Assembly (NCBI GenBank): GCA_003427395.1
Contig: BFEA01000585.1
Coordinates: 481,729-511,421, forward strand
Direction of reading: 5' to 3'
Source: Chara braunii
Lineage: Eukaryota; Streptophyta; Charophyceae; Charales; Characeae
Length of the DNA stretch: 29,693 bases
Shown here piece by piece: positions 1 through 7,309 of the stretch. The notes under the pieces are model-generated. The model made no database searches. It worked only from the letters and a program-made list of their open reading frames with translations, and was not told where the DNA came from. Within the stretch, counting starts at the first letter, position 1, and every line of letters starts with the position of its first letter. The position numbers and the translations under genes are program-made.

Positions 1-466
1 TCGTACCATGGTTGTAGAGGATTACGTTGAGGGAGTCCAGGCGTATTTTCGCCTAGAGAAGGATGGGAAAGTGGAAAAGGTCCTCCACTCCCTGCAGAAG
101 TTGAAGTTGGGACTATTTGGGCCTGTGTCGAGACTCGGTGTTGACGACATTCCCATCTTCCCCTCCTCTTTGTCTAACCCCTCCTTCTTCGTCCTTGTAT
201 GGTTGGGGCTGGCGCAGTCTTCCTGTGTGAAGCGCCAGACCCCCTTCACACCAGATAACGATGATGATGATGTGTGTCAGGGCTGCATTGCAATATTGAT
301 TGTTCGGATCATTAGTATCTAAGTCTTCCGCTGTGTTATCTTGTACTTTGTATTGAGAGGTCTGTTCTTGTTCTGGTCTGCACGTTACAGTATGCAACAG
401 AGAGAGAGAAAGAGATCATGCAAATAACATAGGCATGAAGTCAGGTACCATGACTGCATCAAAAAA
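1..466. other. Unassigned stretch with a short open frame at its start
   Basis: An open frame runs on the + strand from 8 to 322 (104 codons). Its first ~35 residues (beginning MVVEDYVEGVQAYFRLEKDG) look protein-like, being charged and of mixed composition. The remainder is Ser/Pro/Val-rich and reads like non-coding sequence. The window edge cuts whatever lies upstream, so the first third could be the end of a real exon or a retrotransposon fragment. I do not recognise it. The rest of the stretch holds a short GA run near 400-415 and nothing else I can name. Confidence 0.2.
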
Positions 467-476
467 ATGCTCAGTG

Positions 477-915
477 TTATTCATGCTGTGAGAGCAGTAC
501 TTGCTTACCAAGGAGCAAAAAACTCAACAAGCCAGATGTCTTTGCTCTTCAGCACCGAGTCTTTGAAGTTGCTGTCTGTCAGTTCCACAGATGCGCTCTT
601 CCCTTTCTTCCCACCTCCACTTCCAGCCTTGCCAGTTAACCTCTGTGATACCATTGCCTTCACCTGCACGTGGAAAATAAAAACCCATCAGATTGAGAGA
701 CAGTTAACGGTGGCCCAGATTCGGCCATCGAATCATGCTTTTTATGAGAGATCAGTGATCACACGAAATCCACACTGGAGTCCAGAGATGCAAAGTCCAG
801 ATATGAGCATCTTAGAAATTCTAACAAATCATCACATTAAACAGTTTCAGAGATCCAGTTACCAAGCGCTCAACAGCGCAGAATTCAGCAACCCAATACC
901 AGCATCCTCATCTAA
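477..915 (+). other. Exon-like open frame of unknown identity
   Basis: A frame stays open from about 467 through 1234. The part to 915 has ordinary amino-acid composition, while the part after it is Ser/Leu-rich CT microsatellite translation. A plausible splice acceptor (TGCTCAG before 477) and a consensus-like donor (TCTAAG|GTAGGT at 915/916) bracket about 146 codons, as an internal exon would. No domain is recognisable. This may be a captured or decayed host exon, or a chance open frame. No partner exon is visible in the window. Confidence 0.25.
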
Positions 916-924
916 GGTAGGTGA

Positions 925-1136
925 CTCTCTTCTCTCCGTGGCTCACTCTCTCTTTCTTTCTCTGTCTTCTCTCTCTCTGTCCCTCCTGGCCTTCTTCATG
1001 CATGCGCTCTCTCTCTCTCTACTTGAGAATCTTCACTCTGAATACATCCGCTTCTACTCAGCTCTATCCCTACTACTAACTTATGCGGCTATGGCAGCCT
1101 TCCCTCTCAGTGCAGCGCCGCCCAGCAGGGCTCTCG
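925..1136 (-). mobile_element. Distal part of element C LTR (minus strand), split by element A
   Basis: The sequence left of element A should continue the minus-strand LTR whose other part is 6740-7309, because A is flanked by CTCG on both sides (1133-1136 and 6740-6743). Read on the minus strand, 1136 leftwards gives a CCATAGCCGC-containing text that resembles the R/U5 part of the A and B LTRs (compare 1715-1740). It then runs into GA microsatellite. The distal LTR end is not visible as a clean boundary, so the left coordinate is approximate. Confidence 0.45.
1133..1136. repeat. Target site duplication CTCG, left copy (element A)
   Basis: CTCG immediately precedes the 5' LTR and recurs immediately after the 3' LTR at 6740-6743. 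A four-base match is short, but it falls exactly at both TG...CA boundaries. Confidence 0.6.
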
Positions 1137-1974
1137 TGAAACGGTTTTCACCTTTTGCAGTAGCAGATGCAGATCCCAGGGCTCGATCCCTAGTCCCCAC
1201 CTTACCTGTGTACAGTACCTGTGTCGACCCGTAGAGTTGAACCCACGACCTGTGTGTTAGTAACAGTGATAGGATTGTCATAGGGTCCATAGGAAGCCAG
1301 GGTTCGATCTGTAGGTCTGTCGAATAGAAGTCTTAGTGAGTTCCACCAGTCTTAGCTGTAGCCTTCTAGAAGGTCGGCAAGTGGGCAAGCGGGCAAGTGG
1401 TGAGTCAACTGGTGGACTAAACCGCAGCGCGATTGCAGTACGACCCCAGTGGGATAGCAGTGAGTCCCCGTTCAGTCAGCGGTCAGGTCCAGTCAGTCCC
1501 AGTCCGGTCCAGCAACTACCACGAGGGACTGTGAGCACCATGGGCCGATGGCATTCAGAAGTATAAATCAAGAGGCAGCACCCAGCCATTCATTCATTCC
1601 TGCGTGAGCCATGCGGAAGCGCTGCCACAGCGGCTTGTGCAAGGAGGTCTGCAGTGAGCCCAGAGCTGAAGTGGGCGAGAGAGAAGGAGCGTCGCATAGC
1701 GATAAGGTAGAGGCGGACATAGCCGCCATAACTAGAGTTAGTGTGTAGCGAGTGTGTGTGTGTGTGAGTGTTCAGAGAGTTGCATGTGGGATATCCAGGG
1801 TGATCCGGTGCATGTGAACAGAGAGTTGTTTGGGCGCTGAGTCGCCATAGCAATCGAAAGTGAACTCGTATCTGGATTGTCATATCTCTGAGTTTTGAGT
1901 GGGAGCATGTCGCCAGTTTGCTGCGCTGTTGTTTACATGCATGAAAAGTGTGAATGAAAGCGAGTCTGATTGCA
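1137..1974 (+). repeat. 5' LTR of element A (838 bp)
   Basis: Begins TGAAACGG and ends GATTGCA, one base before a primer binding site. It matches 5737-6739 along its length, apart from an internal duplication found only in the 3' copy, and is more distantly related to 27046-27935. It contains a TATA box at 1562, three tRNA T-arm-like segments at 1179-1310, short GGGCAAG repeats at 1376-1400, a (TG)n tract near 1755 and several CCATAGC motifs. Confidence 0.9.
1562..1568 (+). promoter_or_regulatory. TATA box of element A 5' LTR
   Basis: TATAAAT in the context AGTATAAATCAAGAGGC. The same motif is kept at the equivalent place in the other two LTR copies (6180-6186, 27541-27547). Transcription would start about 25-35 bases downstream, around the conserved CATTCATTCATTC. 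Confidence 0.6.
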
Positions 1975-1975
1975 T

Positions 1976-1987
1976 TGGTATCGGAGC
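1976..1987 (+). promoter_or_regulatory. Primer binding site, tRNA-iMet type
   Basis: TGGTATCGGAGC starts one base after the LTR end. It differs at one position from TGGTATCAGAGC, the sequence complementary to the 3' end of plant initiator tRNA-Met that many plant LTR retrotransposons use to prime minus-strand DNA. The adjacency fixes the LTR/internal boundary and the + orientation. Confidence 0.82.
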
Positions 1988-2137
1988 TGGTACCCGCTAC
2001 TCCACGCGTCGAGTTGTGTGTCGCAGGAGTGATGCGCCATAGCAGAGGTGGCCGCCGAGAGTCATAGTCAGCCATAGCGGACCTTAAGGTTGGAGAAGCC
2101 GCCGCACACCTGCAAGAAGAGACCACAATGAAGAAGA

Positions 2138-2141
<4 letters not shown>

Positions 2142-2199
<58 letters not shown>
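2142..2199 (+). repeat. (AG)n microsatellite in element A leader
   Basis: Pure AG dinucleotide run of about 58 bases. Confidence 0.97.
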
Positions 2200-2202
<3 letters not shown>

Positions 2203-2261
2203 GGTTGAGCGATACAAGATTGGGTTACTACGTACCTGCTGCGCTAGAGATATCGCTACGG

Positions 2262-2268
<7 letters not shown>

Positions 2269-2320
<52 letters not shown>
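2269..2320 (+). repeat. (GA)n microsatellite in element A leader
   Basis: Pure GA run of about 52 bases, followed by TGAGCGATACAAG. The preceding (AG)n tract at 2142-2199 is followed by nearly the same text, so the tract plus its downstream ~30 bases look tandemly duplicated with a period of about 125 bases. Confidence 0.95.
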
Positions 2321-2323
<3 letters not shown>

Positions 2324-2622
2324 GCGATACAAGTTCGGTTGTCACTGACCTGTGAAGTGAGCCGCGCAGTCCCACGAAGAAGAAGATTTCGGCCATAGCC
2401 GCGAAGTTTGACCACGGAGTGACGAAGGAGAGAGAGAGAGTGGACAGAGGGAGGAGACCGAGCATGAGAGAGAAGCCATAGCCGAGAAGAGGAAGAGAGA
2501 GAGACGATAAAAATAAAAAAAAAACAGGAGACAGTCAGGGTGAAGAGGGGAGAGGCGAGGTGAAGGGAAGGAAGGTGAAGGGTGGCGACGAAGGTGAAGA
2601 CGGCCGCCATAGCCGGGGAGTT

Positions 2623-2732
2623 GACCGCAGGCGTTGACCAGAGTTGAACGGGCGTTGACCGGGGTTGACCGAGCGTTGACCGAGCGTCGACCGAGCGTTG
2701 ACCGAGCGTTGACCAAGGCGTTGACCAAGCTG
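2623..2732 (+). repeat. 11-bp minisatellite (GCGTTGACCGA)n
   Basis: About nine copies of an 11-12 base unit, GTTGACC followed by GAGC, GGG, CAGGC or AAGGC. The central four copies (2662-2717) are nearly exact. It lies in the element A leader upstream of gag. Confidence 0.9.
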
Positions 2733-3313
2733 GAGCCGATAAAATATCGCAAAGCCTTCAGCCTATCCCTCGCCCTATGGATGAGCACACACCCTGTGGT
2801 ACTTGCTGAGTCCAGTCTGTCTGTCTCTTCTTTCTGCATCGAGTCTCTTCTGTCTAGGTGATAGTACTCCGTGGATGAAGGATAGGCCTTGTTGACCAAA
2901 CCCCTACCAGACCTAGTAGGGCTAAAAACTGTGTCTGACGACTGGACTGTCCCAGAGGCCCAACCCTCCCAAGGACCGGTACAGACCGGCGGGCTGCTCG
3001 GTGTGGCACGGTAGGCCCGAAAGGCTGAGTTGTGGTGGGCTGCGCAACAGGCAGTCCAAGTGTTGAGAGACCTGCTGATCGCATCATCCTATCTGCGACA
3101 TTAAATAATTCCTGAGGAGTTACGAGGGATCTCCTTAAATGCCTCCTGATCAGCAACAGGTCTAGTAATGACAGCCATAGTGTAGGTCTAGGCGAGAGAT
3201 CCATGTTGGGAGGATCCCTGTCCGGATTCTGTGAGTCTTTAGATTGAGTCAATAGGTTTGTCAGTCTACGTGGTGACGTTGGGAACCGTCAATCCGGTTG
3301 TGCACTTATCACC

Positions 3314-5240
3314 ATGGTTGAGACCCATAGTGGGACGAGCACTAGCCCCTACACCCAGGAGCAACAGGAGAAGATGGCCGCCCCAGTGAGAGAAAATAAG
3401 GAGAGAAGAAAGCTCCTGAAGCAAGCGAAGCTGAAAGCTATGGCAGAGGAGCAGGCAGCAAAGATGAAGGAATTGGAGGAGGAGATGGAAAAGAAGAAGA
3501 AGGCTGCTGAAGAAGAAGCGGCAGCAGAAGCAGAAAAGGAGAGAAAACGCAGGGAAGTGAAGGGAGAGAGTAGTGGCACGGCGAATGAGGACGCCACAAT
3601 GGAGAAAAAGATAAGTGAGTGGATCGCTAATTTATCGTTGGGGGACAACGAGGAGGCAGAGTTTTATGTGCCCCAAGACGAGAGGGATGCGTTAGCCCAG
3701 GAGCTAGCGACAATGGAGGACCCTTTGGAACGGCGAGAAAGGGAGGAAGAGAAGAAGTTGGAGTGGAAGTTGAGGATGAAGAGGGAGAAGAAGAGAAGGA
3801 GGGGCGAAGTTCATAGGCTGTAAGAGAGTGTCGACAAGAGGTCCAGGGGCAGCCACACATCTCTGCCAAAATGGACAAGATGTTGGGATATCTGGAAGTG
3901 TTGAGTATGGCCTGGTTGGAGGAGCGCCAAGCAAATAGGGGTCAGGATGTGGCCCTGAGTGCCATGCGCTCAGGATTTAGAGACTTTGCGCGCAATATGG
4001 TCACCCGCGTTGGAGGAGAAGTCTGACGCTTGAGGGACAGCGTGGGGAAGTTCTGTGAAGGCGCCATCGAAGGTGCCAAAGCAGTAGCCGCTATAGAGAG
4101 CGAGGCCAGGCCCCGCTAGGACCCCGTTAAGCTTAAATTCCCAGATGCATACGGGGGAAAGAAGGAGGAGAATTTTGATAACTGGGAGGCGAGCGTCAGT
4201 AGCTGCGTGTACCTACAGCACATCCTGACTGAGGAACAAGTCCTCGTCGCCTTCCAGGCCCTCAAGGACGAAGCGGCCAGTTTTGCCAGATCTCTTGCGC
4301 GCGCAGCCGGTTGTGAAAACAACCTGGTTGCATACTCTAAGGTCACCCCCCTTCCTCAATTCTTCAAGCTCCTGAGGGAGTAATTTGCTGATCCAATGAG
4401 CGGCGTCAGAGCCTCTGATAAATTACAGACCATCCACTCACGACAGTGGCGGAGTGCAAGAGCACTCAAGGGCGTCATGGACCACTTAGTAGTCGTCCCA
4501 GACCATGGGGTCACTGAGCCCCGATTGGTCCAACTATTTTATCGTGCAATACCAGAGGTCCTGCGTGGGCATTTCTTTGATAGGTCTCAACAGGCCGACA
4601 TCACCTACGATGTGTTGAGCAGAGAAGTGGTCCTGTTTGAGTCAAAGTCCATGCCAGTTTCCACTTTCTGGCATAAGGACTTGGAAAAAGGAAAGAAGTG
4701 GAAGGGTCGTACCATCTCTGGCCAAGTGAGGGCCAAGGATCACATGATCCTTACCTTAGAACAAGGTGGTACAAATGAAGTCCCCTACAGTGAGATTGAG
4801 TGGGGGTTAGAGGAGGATGACAGCAGAGTAGGGCAGGGGAGGACTTATGCGGTTGTCGCGGCTGGAGGGAGGCCGCAAGGTAGAGGAGGAGGCCAGGGCC
4901 AAAGGGGCCAGGCCATGGTAGGCCGAGGACCGGGCGCACAGGGGGTTGGCGGACAAGGGAACCGCCAAGTGGGAGGTAGGGGTCAAGGTCCCCCGCCAAA
5001 TCACCAAGGTTTTTGTCGGTCCCCACATCGACGAGGTGGAAGGCCACCACAAGGAGGATGGCACCCAGGCTTGCCACAGGGCAGGCCTTGGGAGGATTTG
5101 GGCTTGGACCAGCACGTCTGACTAGAACGCGTGGACTTGGGTACGTGTTTTGTGGTGACCCGGCCCACGTAACTAAATTTTGTCCTAAGTATGGACAGGC
5201 TCGATGGGCTGCCCAGCAGTCAAAAGGCAGCCGCCAGTAG
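3314..5240 (+). pseudogene. gag of element A, broken
   Basis: Gag would form the particle that packages element RNA in the cytoplasm. The first frame (3314-3823, 169 codons) begins MVETHSGTST and carries a long charged helix, probably coiled coil, at residues ~30-90. It then matches element B gag (MEKKISEW) before a stop. The capsid-like part continues in one frame from ~3840 to 5121 but is cut by TGA 4024-4026, TAG 4117-4119 and TAA 4381-4383. An uninterrupted piece (4396-5121) includes an Arg/Gly-rich tail at ~4850-5080. The zinc-knuckle region (~5140-5175) keeps FCGDPAHVTKFC, but a small deletion displaces the first cysteine. Element B is the better reference. Confidence 0.85.
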
Positions 5241-5739
5241 GGGTCGCAACTGCCCCTACTTCAAGGTCATGTGGGGAATCGAGCGCGAGCACACAGGAAC
5301 TCCCAAACCACATGAGCCTATGGCAGAGGTTGCAAGCCCGTGCCTAGCTAGCTGTCCAGAGACTGCTTGTGTTAGCGTCTCTCTAGGCACGTCCCTCACA
5401 GGTGTGGCAGAAGAGCTGAAGGAGACGATGCCAGTCTGGGCCAAAATGAAGAAGGAGAGTAAGGGACAACTGATCTTGGTAGATGTAGAAGTGTTTAGAA
5501 GTATGGATGGCAGATATGACATCGACGGCATTGTAGATGAAGATGTATTTAGGACAGGAGGTAGAGGTCGTCCACAAAAACAGTATAAGGTCCGGTTTGC
5601 TTATCAGGAACCGGAATACGACCGCTGGTTTACTAGGATAGAACTTCTAGAAACAGCTCCTGACATAGTCAGAGCTTACGAGCGTGATAAGAAGGGTAAA
5701 GGTCCTTGGAGGACCTCGAATTTAGGACGTCGGGAGTGA
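5191..5739 (+). pseudogene. Pol remnant of element A: gag-pol linker joined to chromodomain-like C-terminus
   Basis: An uninterrupted frame of 182 codons. Residues ~44-66 (PKPHEPMAEVA ... CPETACVSVSLG) match the start of element B pol. Residues ~108-175 match the C-terminus of B pol (GRYDIDGIVDEDVF, RPQKQYKVRF, DRWFTRIELL, APDIVRAY), a chromodomain-like fold that in chromoviruses guides integration to modified chromatin. Everything between, from protease to integrase, is deleted. The stop codon TGA (5737-5739) is supplied by the first bases of the 3' LTR. It is open enough to be translated, but it has no catalytic domain. Because it keeps a frame it could be a selected short product, though chance is simpler. 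Confidence 0.75.
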
Positions 5740-6179
5740 AACGGTTTTCACCTTTTGCAATAGCAGATGCAGATCCCAGGGCTCGATCCCTAGTCCCCGC
5801 ATTACTTGTGTACAGTACCTGTGTCGACCCGTAGAGTTGAACCCACGACCTGTGTGTTAGTAACAATAATAGGATTGTCGTAGGGTCCATAGGAAGCCAG
5901 GGTTCGATCTGTAGGTTTGTCGAATAGAAGTCTTAGTGAGTTCCAGAAGTCTTAGTTGTAGCCTTCTAGAAGGTCAGCAAGTGGGCAAGTGGGCAAGTGG
6001 TGAGTCAAGTGGTGGACTAAACCGCAGTGCGATTGCAGTACGACCCCAGTGGGATAGCAGTGAGTCCCCGTTCAGTCAGCGGTCAGGTCTAGTCAATCCC
6101 AGTCCGGTCCAGCAAGTACCACGAGGGACTGTGAGCACCATGGGCCGATGGCAAAGGGCAGACCAACGAGTTTCAAAAG

Positions 6180-6186
6180 TATAAAT
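6180..6186 (+). promoter_or_regulatory. TATA box of element A 3' LTR
   Basis: TATAAAT followed by CAAGAGGCAGC, as in the 5' LTR. It lies just before the duplicated segment, so a transcript from this LTR would carry the duplication in its R/U5 part. Confidence 0.55.
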
Positions 6187-6487
6187 CAAGAGGCAGCGCC
6201 CAACCATTCATTCATTCATGCGTGAGCCATGCGGAAGCGCTGCCACAGCGACTTGTGCAAGGAGGTCTGCAGTGAGCCCGGAGCTGAAGTGGGCGAGAGA
6301 GGAGCAACGTAGCATAGCGATAGGGTAGAGGCGGAAATCAAGAGGCAGCGTCCAGCCGTTCATTCATTCCTGCGTGAGCCATGCGGAAGCGTTGCCACAA
6401 CGACTTGTGCAAGGAGGTCTGTCGTGAGCCCAGAGCTGAAGTGGGCGAGAGAGGAGCAGCGTAGCATAGCGATAGGGTAGAGGCGGA
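6184..6487 (+). repeat. ~152-bp tandem duplication inside the 3' LTR
   Basis: Two consecutive copies start AAATCAAGAGGCAGCG and end GGGTAGAGGCGG. The copies differ at scattered bases, so the duplication is not brand new. The 5' LTR has a single copy (from 1564). Confidence 0.92.
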
Positions 6488-6739
6488 CATAGCCGCCATA
6501 GCTAGAGTTAGTGTGTAGCGAGTGTGTGTGTGTGTGTGTGAGTGTTCAGAGAGTCGCGTGTGGGATATCCAGGGTGATACGGTGCATGTGAACAGAGAGT
6601 TGTTTGGGCGCTGAGTCGCCATAGCAATCGAAAGTGAACTCGTAAATGGATTGTCATATTTTAGTGGGCGCATGTCGCCAGTTTGCTGAGTTGTTGTTTA
6701 CATGCATGAAAAGTGTGAATGAAAGCGAGTCTGATTGCA

Positions 6740-6743
6740 CTCG
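6740..6743. repeat. Target site duplication CTCG, right copy (element A)
   Basis: CTCG directly follows the terminal CA of the 3' LTR and matches 1133-1136. Confidence 0.6.
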
Positions 6744-6989
6744 CGCACATGCTACTCGCAGATAGGCACAAGCGCTTCAGCAGCACTTCCACACTTCTCA
6801 CGAATGCGCCATCTCCCTGAAATGTGGCCGGCCAGTCATTACATTGACTTGGACTGAGCCTCAACTCATCCCAGCCTCTGGTTCCTTTGGCTTGACTTGG
6901 ACTCGGTACCACATGCTCACAGCCTGCTTGCTTCCGAATGTCAAGGCCTGGTACTTTTCCCAAATTTTCATTGGTGTGCTGCTGCTCGA

Positions 6990-7165
6990 GTCTGTGTGTC
7001 ACGACTTTTCATCTGTGGAACATGACTTTTGACTGTCAGATGTGACTCTTGCCCCTGGGATACGACTTTTGCCTAGAGAAGTGACTTGTCAGATGTGACT
7101 TCAGCAGCACTTTCAATATGAGACGTGACTTTTACCTACAGAATGCAACTTTTGCCTTTGGGATC
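6990..7165 (-). repeat. Degenerate ~20-bp repeats in U3 of element C LTR
   Basis: On the minus strand the motif AAAAGTC followed by RYRTYYC recurs about eight times (for example AAAAGTCATGTTCCACAG, AAAAGTCGTATCCCAGGG, AAGTCACATCTGAC). Repeated short motifs upstream of the start site are a common enhancer layout in LTRs. Function here is inferred from position only. Confidence 0.55.
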
Positions 7166-7309
7166 TGACTGTTTACCGGGTGCCTGTTGGACTTCACTCC
7201 TAAAGGTACCCGACTGTGACCTTTGTGAACTGGCCGACTTGGCTTCCCTTGGCTCGAGACCTTGACCCTGAAATTCGAATTTGGGGTCTGCATTGTGGAA
7301 TGCCTTTCA

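Larger units (their letters stand above)
1988..3313 (+). other. Untranslated leader of element A
   Basis: About 1.3 kb between the primer binding site and the gag start, with no convincing coding frame. It holds two long (GA)n tracts (2142-2199, 2269-2320) each followed by a related text (GAGCGATACAAG), repeated CCATAGC motifs, and an 11-base tandem repeat at 2623-2732. From about 2740 it becomes ordinary mixed sequence without a feature I can name. Long leaders are usual in large Ty3/gypsy elements. Confidence 0.7.
1137..6739 (+). mobile_element. Element A: nested Ty3/gypsy-type LTR retrotransposon, pol-deleted
   Basis: A complete insertion of about 5.6 kb. In order it holds a 5' LTR (1137-1974), a primer binding site (1976-1987), a GA-rich leader, a broken gag (3314-5240), a chromodomain-like pol remnant (to 5739) and a 3' LTR (5737-6739). 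Both LTRs begin TGAAACGG and end TTGCA, and the element is flanked by CTCG. Protease, reverse transcriptase, RNase H and integrase are absent, and the gag-side text joins directly to the C-terminal module. It lies in the LTR of the minus-strand element C. The two LTRs are similar (about a dozen differences by eye in the first 280 bases), so the insertion is younger than the A-B split. Confidence 0.88.
5737..6739 (+). repeat. 3' LTR of element A (1003 bp, with internal duplication)
   Basis: Starts TGAAACGG and ends GATTGCA. It is collinear with 1137-1974 but longer, because a ~152-base segment is tandemly duplicated (6184-6335, 6336-6487). The tRNA T-arm-like segments lie at 5779-5910 and the TATA box at 6180-6186. 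CTCG follows directly. Confidence 0.9.
6740..7309 (-). repeat. Proximal part (U3) of the 3' LTR of element C
   Basis: On the minus strand the text at 7340-7310 reads GGAGGACCTCGAA ... GGCCGGCGAGAG. This is the same pre-LTR sequence found before the A (5707-5736) and B (27017-27045) 3' LTRs, and it is followed at 7309 by TGAAAGGC. This therefore marks the start of an LTR running leftwards. It is a different LTR sequence from A and B but has the same TGAAA start. Element A interrupts it at 6740. It contains a set of ~20-base repeats (6990-7165). Confidence 0.75.

Noticed and set aside
1081-1290. Antisense frame in the A 5' LTR, with a near copy at 5669-5890
   Set aside because: The two frames match only because they lie in the paired LTRs; composition and position give no sign of coding.
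1179-1310. Genuine tRNA genes in the LTR
   Set aside because: Only T-arm-like pieces are seen; no complete cloverleaf with paired acceptor and D arms could be drawn.
2068-2610. Minus-strand frames rich in Ser-Leu repeats
   Set aside because: They are translations of (CT)n microsatellites; open only because the dinucleotide repeat has no stop in any frame. The same applies to 21742-22135, 22405-22893, 28225-28680 and 29214-29507.
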